A DNA stretch of 64,000 bases. Origin: Thermoplasmata archaeon (GTDB taxonomy: Archaea; Thermoplasmatota; Thermoplasmata; Thermoplasmatales; GCA-001856825). Below the pieces are notes generated by a model that saw only the letters and a program-made list of their open reading frames with translations, made no database searches and was not told the DNA's origin. A program made the position numbers and the translations under genes. The stretch spans positions 349,071 through 413,070 of the forward strand of contig JAJYUZ010000002.1 in NCBI GenBank assembly GCA_021792255.1. The letters run 5' to 3'. Positions within the stretch are counted from its first letter, which is position 1. Every line of letters begins with the position of its first letter. Positions 28,982-38,341 of the stretch are shown in pieces.

Positions 28982-29695
28982 ATGGGAAAGAGAATAGTTG
29001 TTCAGAGAAGAGGAAAGGGCGGACTCATGTACAGGAGTCCGAGTCACAGGCATTACGGTCAAATCAAGTATCCGACTGAAAAGAACTGGGAAGGAAGAGT
29101 CGAGAAGCTGGTCAGGGATCCAGGTCACTATGCACCAGTTGCTGTCGTCAGGATGAATGACGAGAGCAACAGGAATTTCATAGCTCACAGTGGTATGTTC
29201 ACTGGACAGAAGATAAGGGGAGGTCTGGACGTTCCCTCTGGAGTTGGCAATACCCTACCACTCGGTTTGATCCCCGATGGTTCTACAGTCTTCAACGTAG
29301 AGGTCAGACCAGGATCCGGTGGCAACATAGCCAGGACTCCGGGGGCGTACTGTACGGTCGTAGCCCATGGGGAAAATGTCACACTCAAACTTCCCTCAGG
29401 AAAGATGAGGGACATCAAGCCGTCGTGTCTAGCGACGATCGGCGTCACCGGTGGGGGAGGAAGAAATTCAAAGCCGTTCCTGAAGGCAGGTAAGAAGATA
29501 CACGCTTACTCGAGCAGAGCAAAGCGCCCATTCTCTGTCAGAGGAATTGCGATGAACGCAGCCAACCATCCGCACGGTGGCGGAAACCATCAGCACGTGG
29601 GAAGGCCATCCACGGTGGGTAGAAATACTCCTCCTGGAAGAAAGGTAGGAAGACTTTCCCCGAGAAAGAAGGTGAAGACAAATGCCGGAAGATAA
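28982..29695 (+). CDS. rpl2: Ribosomal protein uL2
   Basis: GMFTGQKIRGG, GVTGGGGRNSKPFLKAGKK, RGIAMNAANHPHGGGNHQHVGRPSTV. Confidence 0.97.
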   Translation: MGKRIVVQRRGKGGLMYRSPSHRHYGQIKYPTEKNWEGRVEKLVRDPGHYAPVAVVRMNDESNRNFIAHSGMFTGQKIRGGLDVPSGVGNTLPLGLIPDGSTVFNVEVRPGSGGNIARTPGAYCTVVAHGENVTLKLPSGKMRDIKPSCLATIGVTGGGGRNSKPFLKAGKKIHAYSSRAKRPFSVRGIAMNAANHPHGGGNHQHVGRPSTVGRNTPPGRKVGRLSPRKKVKTNAGR

Positions 29696-30137
29696 GAGAT
29701 TGAGATCACAGAAAGCGATTAAGAGGTCCAAGAGGAAGGCGACGAAGGCAATATCGGAGAGAGGGAAGGAGATACTCTACAGAGGCAAGACGCTGGATCA
29801 GTTACTTGCTTTAGATTTTCCCGAACTGCTCAAGACGGTGCCAGCCAGGGCAAGAAGATCCCTGAAGAGGGGGTACAACGTCGAACAGCAGAGACTTCAC
29901 GACAGGCTGCTGGAGGAAGACTCCGTGAAGACGAGAGTCAGGGACCTGATCATAATTCCTCAGTACGTGGGGAAGACGATATCCGTTTACAACGGCCACC
30001 TTTATCAGACATTCACGATTAAGGAAGAGATGATTGGTCATTACCTGGGGGAATTCTCCCAGACGAGGAAAGAAGTGAAACACTCCGGACCCGGAGTGGG
30101 GGCTACTAGAGGATCGAAGTTCCTCCCCCTGAAGTGA
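29682..30137 (+). CDS. rps19: Ribosomal protein uS19
   Basis: VRDLIIIPQYVGKTISVYNGHLYQTFTIKEEMIGHYLGEFSQTRK. Confidence 0.96.
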   Translation: MPEDKRLRSQKAIKRSKRKATKAISERGKEILYRGKTLDQLLALDFPELLKTVPARARRSLKRGYNVEQQRLHDRLLEEDSVKTRVRDLIIIPQYVGKTISVYNGHLYQTFTIKEEMIGHYLGEFSQTRKEVKHSGPGVGATRGSKFLPLK

Positions 30138-30146
30138 GGTCTTGAA

Positions 30147-30599
30147 ATGAAATACGTAATAGAAACTGATAAGAAAAAAAGTGCAAGGGCGACGTCAGTG
30201 AACACTCCCATCTCCCCGAGGGACGCTCTAGAGGTGGTCAGGACGGTCAAGGGGATGAAACTCGAGACGGCAAAGGATTACCTGGAGAAGGTCATATCCA
30301 AGACCAATGCAGTCCCGTACAGAAAATTCCTGGACTCGGTATCCCACAAGAGAGGAATCGGCTCCGGAAGGTATCCAGTGAGGGCTGCGAAATATGTTCT
30401 CGAAACATTGACTAATGCCGAAAATAATGCAGAATTCAAACAGCTGGACTCGGAAAAGCTAGTGATAAAGAACGCAGTCGCGCAGCCAGCACCTCCCATC
30501 AAGTACTACACGTACAAGGCGTTTGGATCTAGTGGACACTTTTACAGGGAGAGGGTACACATCCAGATTATTCTAGAAGAGTTGGAGGAGACAGAATGA
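30147..30599 (+). CDS. rpl22: Ribosomal protein uL22
   Basis: Operon position and L22-like sequence (KYVLETLTNAENNAEFKQLDSEKLVIKNAVAQ). Confidence 0.95.
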   Translation: MKYVIETDKKKSARATSVNTPISPRDALEVVRTVKGMKLETAKDYLEKVISKTNAVPYRKFLDSVSHKRGIGSGRYPVRAAKYVLETLTNAENNAEFKQLDSEKLVIKNAVAQPAPPIKYYTYKAFGSSGHFYRERVHIQIILEELEETE

Positions 30600-31249
30600 A
30601 GGAATTGAAGTTTCTTAAGGAAAACATCAGAAGGCAGCTTATCAAGGAATATCTAATTCAGGAAATCGGGGACGCGGGATTTGGAGGAGTCGACATCCAG
30701 AGGACCCCCCAGAACACTATAGTCATGCTCAGGGTAGAGCGACCCGGTCTAGTCATCGGAAGAAGAGGATCGAAGATAAAGAACATGGAGGCTACGCTGG
30801 AGAAGAAGTTTAGCCTGACGAGCCCACTGATCAAGGTCGAAGGAACCGAGGAACCCGGACTGAACGCCCAGATAATGGCACAGAAACTGGCGAGATCGAT
30901 AGAAAAAGGGTGGCACTTCAGGAGAGCGGGACACAGCATCCTCAAGAGGATAATGGACTCGGGAGCTAGAGGGGGACAAGTGAGGATGGGAGGTAAGCTG
31001 ACTGGAGAGAGGTCCAGGACCGTCAAGTACACATCCGGCAAGGTCATATCGTCCGGTTACCCTTCCGAATCTATCGAGAAGGGGTTTGCGGTCGCAATGA
31101 CGAAACCCGGTATCATAGGCATCACGGTAAAGATACTCAGAAAGAACGTAAAGCTGCCAGACGACATCCAGGTTCGCAAGGTCAATTTTGGGGAGGTGAC
31201 GGGCATTGGAGGAAATGAAGGCAAAATCGATCCGCAAGATGAGCAGTGA
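30596..31249 (+). CDS. rps3: Ribosomal protein uS3
   Basis: KH domain RPGLVIGRRGSKIKNM, SGARGGQVRMGGKLTGERSRTVKYTSG. Confidence 0.96.
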   Translation: MKELKFLKENIRRQLIKEYLIQEIGDAGFGGVDIQRTPQNTIVMLRVERPGLVIGRRGSKIKNMEATLEKKFSLTSPLIKVEGTEEPGLNAQIMAQKLARSIEKGWHFRRAGHSILKRIMDSGARGGQVRMGGKLTGERSRTVKYTSGKVISSGYPSESIEKGFAVAMTKPGIIGITVKILRKNVKLPDDIQVRKVNFGEVTGIGGNEGKIDPQDEQ

Positions 31250-31406
31250 AGAGATGAAGAAGAAATACAACGATCTGCGAGAGGAACTGATGAGGGAGAG
31301 AGGGATATCAGCTATGGGAGGAGCTCCTCCGAGTCCTGGAAAGATAGAGTCACTGCGAAGACAGCTTGCCAGAATGGAAACGGTGATGAGGGAGATAGAA
31401 AAATGA
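31206..31406 (+). CDS. rpl29: Ribosomal protein uL29
   Basis: KAKSIRKMSSEEMKKKYNDLREELMRERG and operon position. Confidence 0.93.
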   Translation: MEEMKAKSIRKMSSEEMKKKYNDLREELMRERGISAMGGAPPSPGKIESLRRQLARMETVMREIEK

Positions 31407-31687
31407 AGGACGACAAGATTTTCAGAGACTTGACCCCACTCGACGAGATAGCCAGAGAATCTCAGGTCATAACGATCGAAACAGACAAAAGGAGATACGG
31501 GAAGTGGATGACAATAGTGTCTGGATTTGACCCGCACTCTGAAGACGTCAAAGAGCTGGCGAAAACGCTCAAGAAGAAAACGGCGACTGGTGGAACGGTC
31601 AAGGGAGAGAAGATAGAACTGCAGGGAGACCAGAGGGAAAAGGCAAAGAAGGTTCTCGAGGAAATGGGTTTTAAGGTCGAGGTCTGA
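31403..31687 (+). CDS. Translation initiation factor 1 (SUI1 family)
   Basis: RRYGKWMTIVSGFDPHSEDVKELAKTLKKKTATGGTVKGEKIELQGDQREK. Confidence 0.95.
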   Translation: MKDDKIFRDLTPLDEIARESQVITIETDKRRYGKWMTIVSGFDPHSEDVKELAKTLKKKTATGGTVKGEKIELQGDQREKAKKVLEEMGFKVEV

Positions 31688-31689
31688 GA

Positions 31690-31947
31690 ATGAACGCTTA
31701 CCTTACCGATGTAATCGGTTACAAGATTAGAGTGATAAAACACACCGATCCGACTCTCGTTGGATTGGAGGGAAAAGTAGTGGACGAGCGAAAGAACATC
31801 CTGACGCTTGAGACGGAGAATGGCAAAAAGATTCTCCCCAAGACGAAGGGAATTTTGATGATTAATGATCAGAGCATGGACCTCGAGAAAATGAGGTTCA
31901 GGCCGGAAGACAAGATGAAAAAGATTAGGAGGAAGGGAAGGCAATGA
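31690..31947 (+). CDS. rnp1: Ribonuclease P protein component 1 (Rpp29)
   Basis: VGLEGKVVDERKNILTLETENGKKILPK and operon position. Confidence 0.92.
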   Translation: MNAYLTDVIGYKIRVIKHTDPTLVGLEGKVVDERKNILTLETENGKKILPKTKGILMINDQSMDLEKMRFRPEDKMKKIRRKGRQ

Positions 31948-32270
31948 GGAACATAGGCATAGAAGTAAACGAACCCAAGGAAGAATGCACCGATTCGAAG
32001 TGCCCATTTCACGGGGAACTGGGAGTGAAATCCCCTGTCATAGAGGGGAAGATCACGTCGGTTTCCATGAAGGGTACGGTGACGGTCTTGAGGGAATATC
32101 TGAAGAAGAACGAGAAGTACGAGAGATACGAGAAGAGACGGAAGAAGTATCACGCACACCTCCCGGGTTGCATACACGTCAAGCTGGGAGACGTCGTCAA
32201 GATAGCATATGCAAGGCCACTGGCCAAGTCAGTATCGTTCGTGGTAATAGAGAAGGAGGAGAGACTGTGA
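31944..32270 (+). CDS. rps17: Ribosomal protein uS17
   Basis: CPFHGELGVKSPVIEGKITSVSMKGTVTVLREYLKKNEKYERYEKRRKKYHAHLPGC. Confidence 0.95.
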   Translation: MRNIGIEVNEPKEECTDSKCPFHGELGVKSPVIEGKITSVSMKGTVTVLREYLKKNEKYERYEKRRKKYHAHLPGCIHVKLGDVVKIAYARPLAKSVSFVVIEKEERL

Positions 32271-32665
32271 AGGGACTGGCAGGAGTACAGATGAGGGGTC
32301 TCCCGCTGGGGGCAAACCTTGAGTGCGCAGATAACTCCGGTGCGAAGATGCTTTCTTTGATCAACGTGAAGGCATACCACAACACCAAGAGAAGAGTCCC
32401 GGCCGCGTCTGTCGGTGACATGATCGTTGCCTCAGTAAAGAGGGGATCTCCAGAAATGAGAAGAAAGGTGGTCTACGCTATCGTGATCAGACAGAGAAGG
32501 ACGTTCAGGAGACAGGATGGAGTGATGGTCGAATTTGAAGACAACGCAGCGGTACTGGTTCAAGACAACGGCGAAACCAGAGGGACCGAGATAAAGGGAC
32601 CGGTGGCGAAGGAGGCCGCCGAGAGATGGCCGAGGGTTGCCGCCCTCGCGAGTTCCATCGTGTGA
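32267..32665 (+). CDS. rpl14: Ribosomal protein uL14 (GTG start)
   Basis: LGANLECADNSGAKMLSLINVKAYH; start corrected from the longer ORF in the track to GTG 32267. Confidence 0.95.
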   Translation: MKGLAGVQMRGLPLGANLECADNSGAKMLSLINVKAYHNTKRRVPAASVGDMIVASVKRGSPEMRRKVVYAIVIRQRRTFRRQDGVMVEFEDNAAVLVQDNGETRGTEIKGPVAKEAAERWPRVAALASSIV

Positions 32666-32675
32666 GGTGAAAGAG

Positions 32676-33134
32676 ATGAAAAACGTTAGCGTTCATCTGT
32701 CAAAGGACCTGATTTCAAAGTATGGAATCAAGAATTTTCCAGTAAGGAAGGGAGATCTCGTCAGGATAGTCAGAGGAGATGCTGAGAAGGACGAGAAACT
32801 GAACATCGTGGGAAAGGAGGGAAAGGTGATCAAGATAGTCACCGATGAGGGCAAAGTCATCATCGAAAACATAAACATAGCGAAGGCAGACGGAAAGATG
32901 AAACCGAGAAAACTTGACCCCTCTGCCGTCGTTCTTACCAAGCTTATCCTGGAAGACAAGAAGAGGAAGGAGAGGCTGACCAGGCTCGCATCCCTCAGGA
33001 ACAAGGTCGTGGAGGACGAGCCAGAGCCTGAACCCAAGGAACCAGAAAAGACTGAGGAGAAAGGCGAAGAGCCAGAGGCTCCCGCAGAAAAAGAGACAGA
33101 GGAAGAGGAAAAGGAGGAAGAAGAAAATGAGTAA
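32676..33134 (+). CDS. rpl24: Ribosomal protein uL24 with acidic C-terminal extension
   Basis: KYGIKNFPVRKGDLVRIVRGDA..VGKEGKVIKI; tail EPEPEPKEPEKTEEKGEEPEAPAEKETEEEEKEEEENE. Confidence 0.94.
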   Translation: MKNVSVHLSKDLISKYGIKNFPVRKGDLVRIVRGDAEKDEKLNIVGKEGKVIKIVTDEGKVIIENINIAKADGKMKPRKLDPSAVVLTKLILEDKKRKERLTRLASLRNKVVEDEPEPEPKEPEKTEEKGEEPEAPAEKETEEEEKEEEENE

Positions 33135-33831
33135 GCACGTCAAGAGACTTGCGTCGCCGACGACCTGGAAGCAACCGAGGAAGAAGTTCGCCTGGTCCGT
33201 CCGTTCCCGGGCAGGACCACATCCGCTCAAAGCGAGCGTTCCTCTCATGGTCGTGATAAGGGACGTACTGAAGTTTGCCGACACATCCAAGGAAGCGAGA
33301 AACATAATAACCAAAGGAAAAGTGGAAGTGGATGGCAGAGTCGTGAAGGACTACCAGAGACCCGTTGGATTCATGGACGTTCTGTCCGTGAAGGATTCAG
33401 GGGTCGCAAAGAGGGTACTGATGGATAAGAAGGGTACGCTGATTCTTGCTGATCTGAACTCACAAGAAGTTAACTGGAAACTGGTAAAAGTGACAGGGAA
33501 GACTATAGCAAAGGGTGGCAAGATACAGATCGCAACCCACGACGGGAGGGTAATTCTCTCCAGCGAGGAGAACGTAAAGAGGGGAGACACCCTGAAGATC
33601 AGTATTCCGGACCAAAAGATACTGGAAGTCTATCCGATGGCAAAGGAAACGTCCGTATATGTTACGGGCGGAGCTCACAAGGGGACGATAACGACGATCA
33701 AAGAAATTAACGTCTCTAGAAGCTACCAGGAGAATACGGTGGAGAGCAACGACAACTTTACGACCACCATGTCAAACGTATTCGTGCTTGGAAAATCCAA
33801 GGGCGAGATAACGATCCCAGGAGGCGCTTAG
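33127..33831 (+). CDS. rps4e: Ribosomal protein eS4
   Basis: KRLASPTTWKQPRKKFAWSVRSRAGPHPLKASVPLMVVIRDVLKFADT. Confidence 0.97.
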   Translation: MSKHVKRLASPTTWKQPRKKFAWSVRSRAGPHPLKASVPLMVVIRDVLKFADTSKEARNIITKGKVEVDGRVVKDYQRPVGFMDVLSVKDSGVAKRVLMDKKGTLILADLNSQEVNWKLVKVTGKTIAKGGKIQIATHDGRVILSSEENVKRGDTLKISIPDQKILEVYPMAKETSVYVTGGAHKGTITTIKEINVSRSYQENTVESNDNFTTTMSNVFVLGKSKGEITIPGGA

Positions 33832-33832
33832 A

Positions 33833-34351
33833 ATGGTGGACATGAGAGACGTAGTAATCGACAAAGTCACGATAAACATAGGTGTGGGAGAATCGGGAGA
33901 AAAGCTGGAGAAGGCAAAGAGCGTCCTCAAACTTCTGACCACCGGAAATCCCACGATCACAAAGGCAAAGAGAACCAGCAGAGAATTCGGATTGAGAAGG
34001 GATCAGCCTATCGGGGTCAAGGTCACTCTGAAGGGAGAGGAGATGGACAGGTTCCTCAAGACCGCCCTGTGGGTCAAGAACAACAAGTGCCTGAGCTACT
34101 CCTTTTCGGAGCAGGGAAGCTACAGCTTTGGCATCGCAGACTACACGGATTTCAAGGGTATGAAGTACAACCCGGAGATCGGAATTTTCGGGATGGATGT
34201 GGTCGTCACTTTCAAGAGAAGAGGTGGCTACAGGGTAGCGAGAAGATGGATAACTCCGCGCCCAGTTCCGAAGAAGATCAGGGTCAAAAGGGAAGAAATG
34301 ATGAAATTCATGAAGGAAAACTACAACGTAGAGATTCTGGAGGTGGGATGA
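33833..34351 (+). CDS. rpl5: Ribosomal protein uL5
   Basis: IDKVTINIGVGESGEKLEKAKSVLKLLTTGNPTITKAKRTSREFGLRRDQPIGVKVTLKG. Confidence 0.96.
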   Translation: MVDMRDVVIDKVTINIGVGESGEKLEKAKSVLKLLTTGNPTITKAKRTSREFGLRRDQPIGVKVTLKGEEMDRFLKTALWVKNNKCLSYSFSEQGSYSFGIADYTDFKGMKYNPEIGIFGMDVVVTFKRRGGYRVARRWITPRPVPKKIRVKREEMMKFMKENYNVEILEVG

Positions 34352-34513
34352 GTGACGCAGACTAAGCTTGCCCCAAAGAAGAAGTACGGCAGGAAGGAAG
34401 GGTGCGAAAGGTGCGGAAGGAAGAGGGGTCTAGTGAGAAGGTATAACCTTCATCTCTGCAGGCAGTGCTTCAGGGAGATAGCTCCCGAGCTGGGGTTCGA
34501 GAAATATTCGTGA
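34352..34513 (+). CDS. rps14: Ribosomal protein uS14, zinc type (53 aa, GTG start)
   Basis: Manual translation [53 protein letters not shown]; missing from the ORF track because of length. Confidence 0.95.
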   Translation: MTQTKLAPKKKYGRKEGCERCGRKRGLVRRYNLHLCRQCFREIAPELGFEKYS

Positions 34514-34522
34514 GGTGAAAGA

Positions 34523-34906
34523 ATGGGAGATACGTTAAACGATGCATTAATTTCCATTAAGAACGCTTCTAAGCTGGGAAGACAGGAACTTGACGTCAGG
34601 GCGTCAAATCTAGTTGGAAGGGTACTTCGCGTGTTCCAGAAGTATGGCTACATCGAGGAGTACGAATACGTGGAAAACGGGAAGGGTGGATTATTCAAGG
34701 TAAAGGTTGCGAAGACCGTCAATAACTGCGGAGCCATCAAGCCAAGATTTTCAATAAAGAGGGACGAACTGGAAAGGTGGGAGTCGCGATACCTTCCGGC
34801 CCAGGATATAGGAATCCTGGTCATATCCACCACTTCTGGTGTGATGAGCAACGCGGAAGCGAAGAAAAAGGGAACCGGAGGAAAGGCGCTTGCCTTCATC
34901 TACTGA
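34523..34906 (+). CDS. rps8: Ribosomal protein uS8
   Basis: DTLNDALISIKNASKLGRQE, ILVISTTSGVMSNAEAKKKGTGGKALAFIY. Confidence 0.96.
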   Translation: MGDTLNDALISIKNASKLGRQELDVRASNLVGRVLRVFQKYGYIEEYEYVENGKGGLFKVKVAKTVNNCGAIKPRFSIKRDELERWESRYLPAQDIGILVISTTSGVMSNAEAKKKGTGGKALAFIY

Positions 34907-34916
34907 GGTGATATGA

Positions 34917-35450
34917 ATGGAAAGAATAATAGAGATTCCCCAGGGTGTGAAGGTGAAGATACAGGGTTTCGAATTCGAAGCCCAGGGTGCGAGGGGTAAG
35001 GTCACGAAAACGTTCAGGAACGAATACGTTTCTGTCGAAATGAAGGACAAGAAGATCAGGGTATTCACCAAGAGAGAAAAGAAAACGGATACGGCAGTCG
35101 TCGGCACTTGGGAGAGCATAATTAAGAGCTCCTTTACTGGAGTCACGAAGGGCTTCATTTACACGATGAAGATCGTCTATGCCCACTTCCCGGTGAAAGT
35201 GACGGTCAAGGGAAATCAGGTGCTTCTAGACAACTTCCTCGGGGAGAAGAGTCCGAGAAAGATAACGCTCGGACCAGACACAAAGGTCACAGTCAAGGGA
35301 GATCTCGTCACAGTCGAAGGGAGTGATCTCGAAGTGACAGGTAATGCCGCTGCAAGGATAGAAAAGATGAGCAAGATCAAGGGATTCGATCCTAGGGTAT
35401 TCCAGGATGGAATCTACATTGTAAGGAAGGGTGATGTTATTGAAGGCTGA
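34917..35450 (+). CDS. rpl6: Ribosomal protein uL6
   Basis: L6-like sequence (SFTGVTKGFIYTMKIVYAHFPVKVTV) and operon position. Confidence 0.95.
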   Translation: MERIIEIPQGVKVKIQGFEFEAQGARGKVTKTFRNEYVSVEMKDKKIRVFTKREKKTDTAVVGTWESIIKSSFTGVTKGFIYTMKIVYAHFPVKVTVKGNQVLLDNFLGEKSPRKITLGPDTKVTVKGDLVTVEGSDLEVTGNAAARIEKMSKIKGFDPRVFQDGIYIVRKGDVIEG

Positions 35451-35835
35451 ATTGGATAAGGAAGGAAAGAGACTGTTAGGAATCAGGAACAAAATGAACA
35501 GGAAGAGACCCGAATTTCACAGACAGGAATGGTTCAGGTATCAGAGGCTCGGAACGTCTTGGCGGAAGCCGAGAGGAAAACACTCAAAGCTGAGGGAAAA
35601 GAAGGGCTACAGGCACGCCTGGGTGGAGTCTGGGTACAGAGGACCCGTCAGAGTCAGGAATCTGCATCCGTCTGGATTCGAGGAAGTGTACGTTACCAGC
35701 ATCACAGATCTGGAGAAGATCAACCCTAAGCTGCAGGCTGCGAGAATCAGCTCGACGATAGGGATGAGGAAGAGAAGATTCATACAGGAGAAAGCAAAGG
35801 CTGCAGGCATAAGACTCCTCAACGAGGTGAAATGA
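35431..35835 (+). CDS. rpl32e: Ribosomal protein eL32
   Basis: RPEFHRQEWFRYQRLGTSWRKPRGKHSKLREKKG. Confidence 0.95.
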   Translation: MMLLKAELDKEGKRLLGIRNKMNRKRPEFHRQEWFRYQRLGTSWRKPRGKHSKLREKKGYRHAWVESGYRGPVRVRNLHPSGFEEVYVTSITDLEKINPKLQAARISSTIGMRKRRFIQEKAKAAGIRLLNEVK

Positions 35836-36290
35836 TGGCGACCCTTAGTCCACAGAAGAGAATGGCCGCATCTATTCTCAAGTCCGGAATGTCAAGAGTC
35901 TGGATGGACACAAAGAGTATCGACGACATTGCTGAGGCGGTTACGAGGGACGACATCAGGAAGCTCATAAAGAAAAACGTCATCCAAAAGAGGTCCGCAA
36001 AGGGTAACTCTAGGGGCAGGTTCAAGGTCGCGAAGGCCCAGAGAAACAAGGGACGAAGAAAAGGTCCCGGATCGAGAAAGGGAACCAAGAACGCAAGGGA
36101 TCCCAGAAAGAGGAAATGGATAAGGAGCATAAGATCGATGAGAAATTCCCTGAAGGAGATGAGAGATTCCGGGAAAATAACGAGGACCGACTACAGGGTA
36201 TTCTACAAGAAGATCAAGGGAGGCGCGTTCCGGAGCAGAAACGCCCTGCTGCTTCACATGAGGGAAGAGGGAGTTCTCAAGGGTGAGTGA
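35832..36290 (+). CDS. rpl19e: Ribosomal protein eL19
   Basis: QKRMAASILKSGMSRVWMD, GRRKGPGSRKGTKNARDPRKRKWI. Confidence 0.95.
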   Translation: MMATLSPQKRMAASILKSGMSRVWMDTKSIDDIAEAVTRDDIRKLIKKNVIQKRSAKGNSRGRFKVAKAQRNKGRRKGPGSRKGTKNARDPRKRKWIRSIRSMRNSLKEMRDSGKITRTDYRVFYKKIKGGAFRSRNALLLHMREEGVLKGE

Positions 36291-36291
36291 A

Positions 36292-36789
36292 ATGAGATCA
36301 AGATACGTTATGCCGCTGAAGCGGAGAAGGTTGAAGAAAACCGATTACAAGAAGAGGCTCGCACTCATCAAGGGCGGTATGCCCAGGGCGATCGTAAGAA
36401 GGTCGCTGAAGAACATGAATGTCGATATAGCAGAGTACGCCGTCAGTGGGGACAAGATCGTGGCCCACGGGTCTACGGTGGAACTGAAGAAGTTCGGCTG
36501 GAAGAGCCCGACGGGAAACACTCCGTCTTCGTATCTTGCGGGGTATCTCGCGGGATTGAGGGCAAAGAAGAAGGGGATAAAGAAGGTGATCGTGGACCTT
36601 GGCAGGCAGAAGGTGATAAAGGGTGGCAAACTCATGGCCAGCGTCCAGGGTCTGCTGGACTCGGGACTGAAGGTCCCGGTGAGCAAGAAGTTCCTGCCCA
36701 ATAAGGACAGGCTTGCAGGAAAACACCTTAAGACAATTCAGGAAAATGCGATGGATGAAGTGAAGAAAGCGATGGAGGAATCACTGTGA
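36292..36789 (+). CDS. rpl18: Ribosomal protein uL18
   Basis: [44 protein letters not shown]; start set to ATG 36292. Confidence 0.95.
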   Translation: MRSRYVMPLKRRRLKKTDYKKRLALIKGGMPRAIVRRSLKNMNVDIAEYAVSGDKIVAHGSTVELKKFGWKSPTGNTPSSYLAGYLAGLRAKKKGIKKVIVDLGRQKVIKGGKLMASVQGLLDSGLKVPVSKKFLPNKDRLAGKHLKTIQENAMDEVKKAMEESL

Positions 36790-37472
36790 CTAAAGACGCA
36801 ATTGAGTGGATACCCAAAACGAGACTTGGAAAGATGGTCAAAGAGGGCAAGATCAAGTCAATATCCGAAGTCCTTGGCACGCACATGCCGATAAGGGAAT
36901 CCGGAATCGTTGACACCCTTGTTCCCAACCTGGAGGATGAGGTAATCGAGATCAAGATGGTCCAGAAGATGTCAGACTCAGGAAGAAAAGTCAAGTTCGC
37001 TGCGACCGTCGTAATAGGAAACAAGGACGGATACGTGGGCATGGGTCACGGCAAGGCAAGGGAGACGGGCGACGCAATACAGAAAGCCATAGAAAACGCA
37101 AAGATAAATCTCATCGAGATAAAGAGGGGGTGCGGATCCTGGGAGTGTGGATGTGGAAGGAGCCACACGCTTCCTTTCGAAGTTCTGGGAAAGTCGGGCT
37201 CGGTAAGAGTCTATTTGAAGCCAGCTCCGCAGGGAGTTGGACTGGCCATTGGTGACATACCGAAGAAGGTTCTGACTATCGCAGGAATCCAGGATACGTG
37301 GGGGTTTTCAGAGGGGCACACCAAGAGCACACTGAACTTCGCTTATGCAACGTTCAATGCCCTCAAAGAGACGTCTAAATTCAAGATAAATGAAAAGCTG
37401 AACCTCAGTACCCCGATATACAAGGGAGGTGTGATGAATGTTAGCAGTGATAAAAATCAGGGGAAGCAATAA
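36786..37472 (+). CDS. rps5: Ribosomal protein uS5
   Basis: [42 protein letters not shown]. Confidence 0.96.
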   Translation: MTKDAIEWIPKTRLGKMVKEGKIKSISEVLGTHMPIRESGIVDTLVPNLEDEVIEIKMVQKMSDSGRKVKFAATVVIGNKDGYVGMGHGKARETGDAIQKAIENAKINLIEIKRGCGSWECGCGRSHTLPFEVLGKSGSVRVYLKPAPQGVGLAIGDIPKKVLTIAGIQDTWGFSEGHTKSTLNFAYATFNALKETSKFKINEKLNLSTPIYKGGVMNVSSDKNQGKQ

Positions 37473-37920
37473 AACGGAAGTTGGAATTAGAAGGGCATTC
37501 CAGGAGCTGAGACTCACGAGGAACAATCACCTCGTCTTGGTGGACGAGTCTCAAATAGGGCAGATCAAGAAAGCAAAAGATTACGTGACGTGGGGAGAGG
37601 TTGACGAGGAACACGTGGTCAAGCTACTCCAGGAAAAGGGAAGAATGACGGGCGGAAAACCCCTGGACGACGCGGTTTTGAAGGAACTCGGGTTTGCCAC
37701 GATTAACGAGATGGCATCCAAGCTTCTCGACGGCAGTCTCAGGGTAAAGGACATAGAGGGCATGAAGCCAGTCTTCAGAATGAACCCTCCCAGAAGGGGA
37801 TATCATTCGACTAAAAGGACCTACAAGCTCAAGGGCGCCCTGGGATACAGGGGAAAGGACATAAACAAACTCATAGACGCTATGCTGGAAGGTGGTAAGA
37901 GTGGTCAAGGAGAAAACTAA
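37438..37920 (+). CDS. rpl30: Ribosomal protein uL30
   Basis: [64 protein letters not shown]. Confidence 0.95.
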   Translation: MLAVIKIRGSNKTEVGIRRAFQELRLTRNNHLVLVDESQIGQIKKAKDYVTWGEVDEEHVVKLLQEKGRMTGGKPLDDAVLKELGFATINEMASKLLDGSLRVKDIEGMKPVFRMNPPRRGYHSTKRTYKLKGALGYRGKDINKLIDAMLEGGKSGQGEN

Positions 37921-38341
37921 GAAATACAGAGGAACGTACTACGGGAGGGGAAAGAAGGCCGGTAGGGGGAAGGGAAAGAGAGGAGGAAAAGGAATGGCTG
38001 GCCTGGGAAAGCACAGGTGGATCTGGATGGTTAAGAACATGCCTGACCACTATGGCAGCCATGGGTTCGTGAGGCACTCCCAAAAGGTAGAAGTCAAGGC
38101 GATAAACGTGGGAGATCTTGACAGGACCTCGGAAAGACTGATCGAAACCGGAATGGCACGGATGGAAGAGGACAAGGTCAGAGTGGATCTCGAAAAGATG
38201 GGGTATGCAGTCCTTCTCGGAGGAGGACAGGTTGGGAAACCATTGCTGATCAAGGTAGGAAGGGCAACAGAAAAGGCTAAAGAAAAAATTAAGAGCGCAG
38301 GGGGAGAGGTAGAAACTAATGGCGGAGATAAAGAGGAATAG
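37892..38341 (+). CDS. rpl15: Ribosomal protein uL15
   Basis: KYRGTYYGRGKKAGRGKGKRGGKGMAGLGKHRWIW. Confidence 0.94.
   Translation: MVRVVKEKTKKYRGTYYGRGKKAGRGKGKRGGKGMAGLGKHRWIWMVKNMPDHYGSHGFVRHSQKVEVKAINVGDLDRTSERLIETGMARMEEDKVRVDLEKMGYAVLLGGGQVGKPLLIKVGRATEKAKEKIKSAGGEVETNGGDKEE

Noticed and set aside
28628-29188. 186-aa minus-strand ORF over rpl4/rpl23/rpl2
   Set aside because: Antisense to conserved ribosomal genes, no recognisable domain.
30749-31537. 262-aa minus-strand ORF over rps3/rpl29/SUI1
   Set aside because: Antisense to three well-identified ribosomal-operon genes; low-complexity translation (S/L/F-rich); codon-composition artefact.
31985-32266. 94-codon N-terminal extension of the rpl14 ORF in the track
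   Set aside because: Overlaps rps17 out of frame; true L14 start is GTG 32267 giving the expected 132 aa.
32715-33314. 199-aa minus-strand ORF over rpl24/rps4e
   Set aside because: Antisense to conserved genes; F/L-rich translation mirrors the Glu/Lys-rich coding strand.
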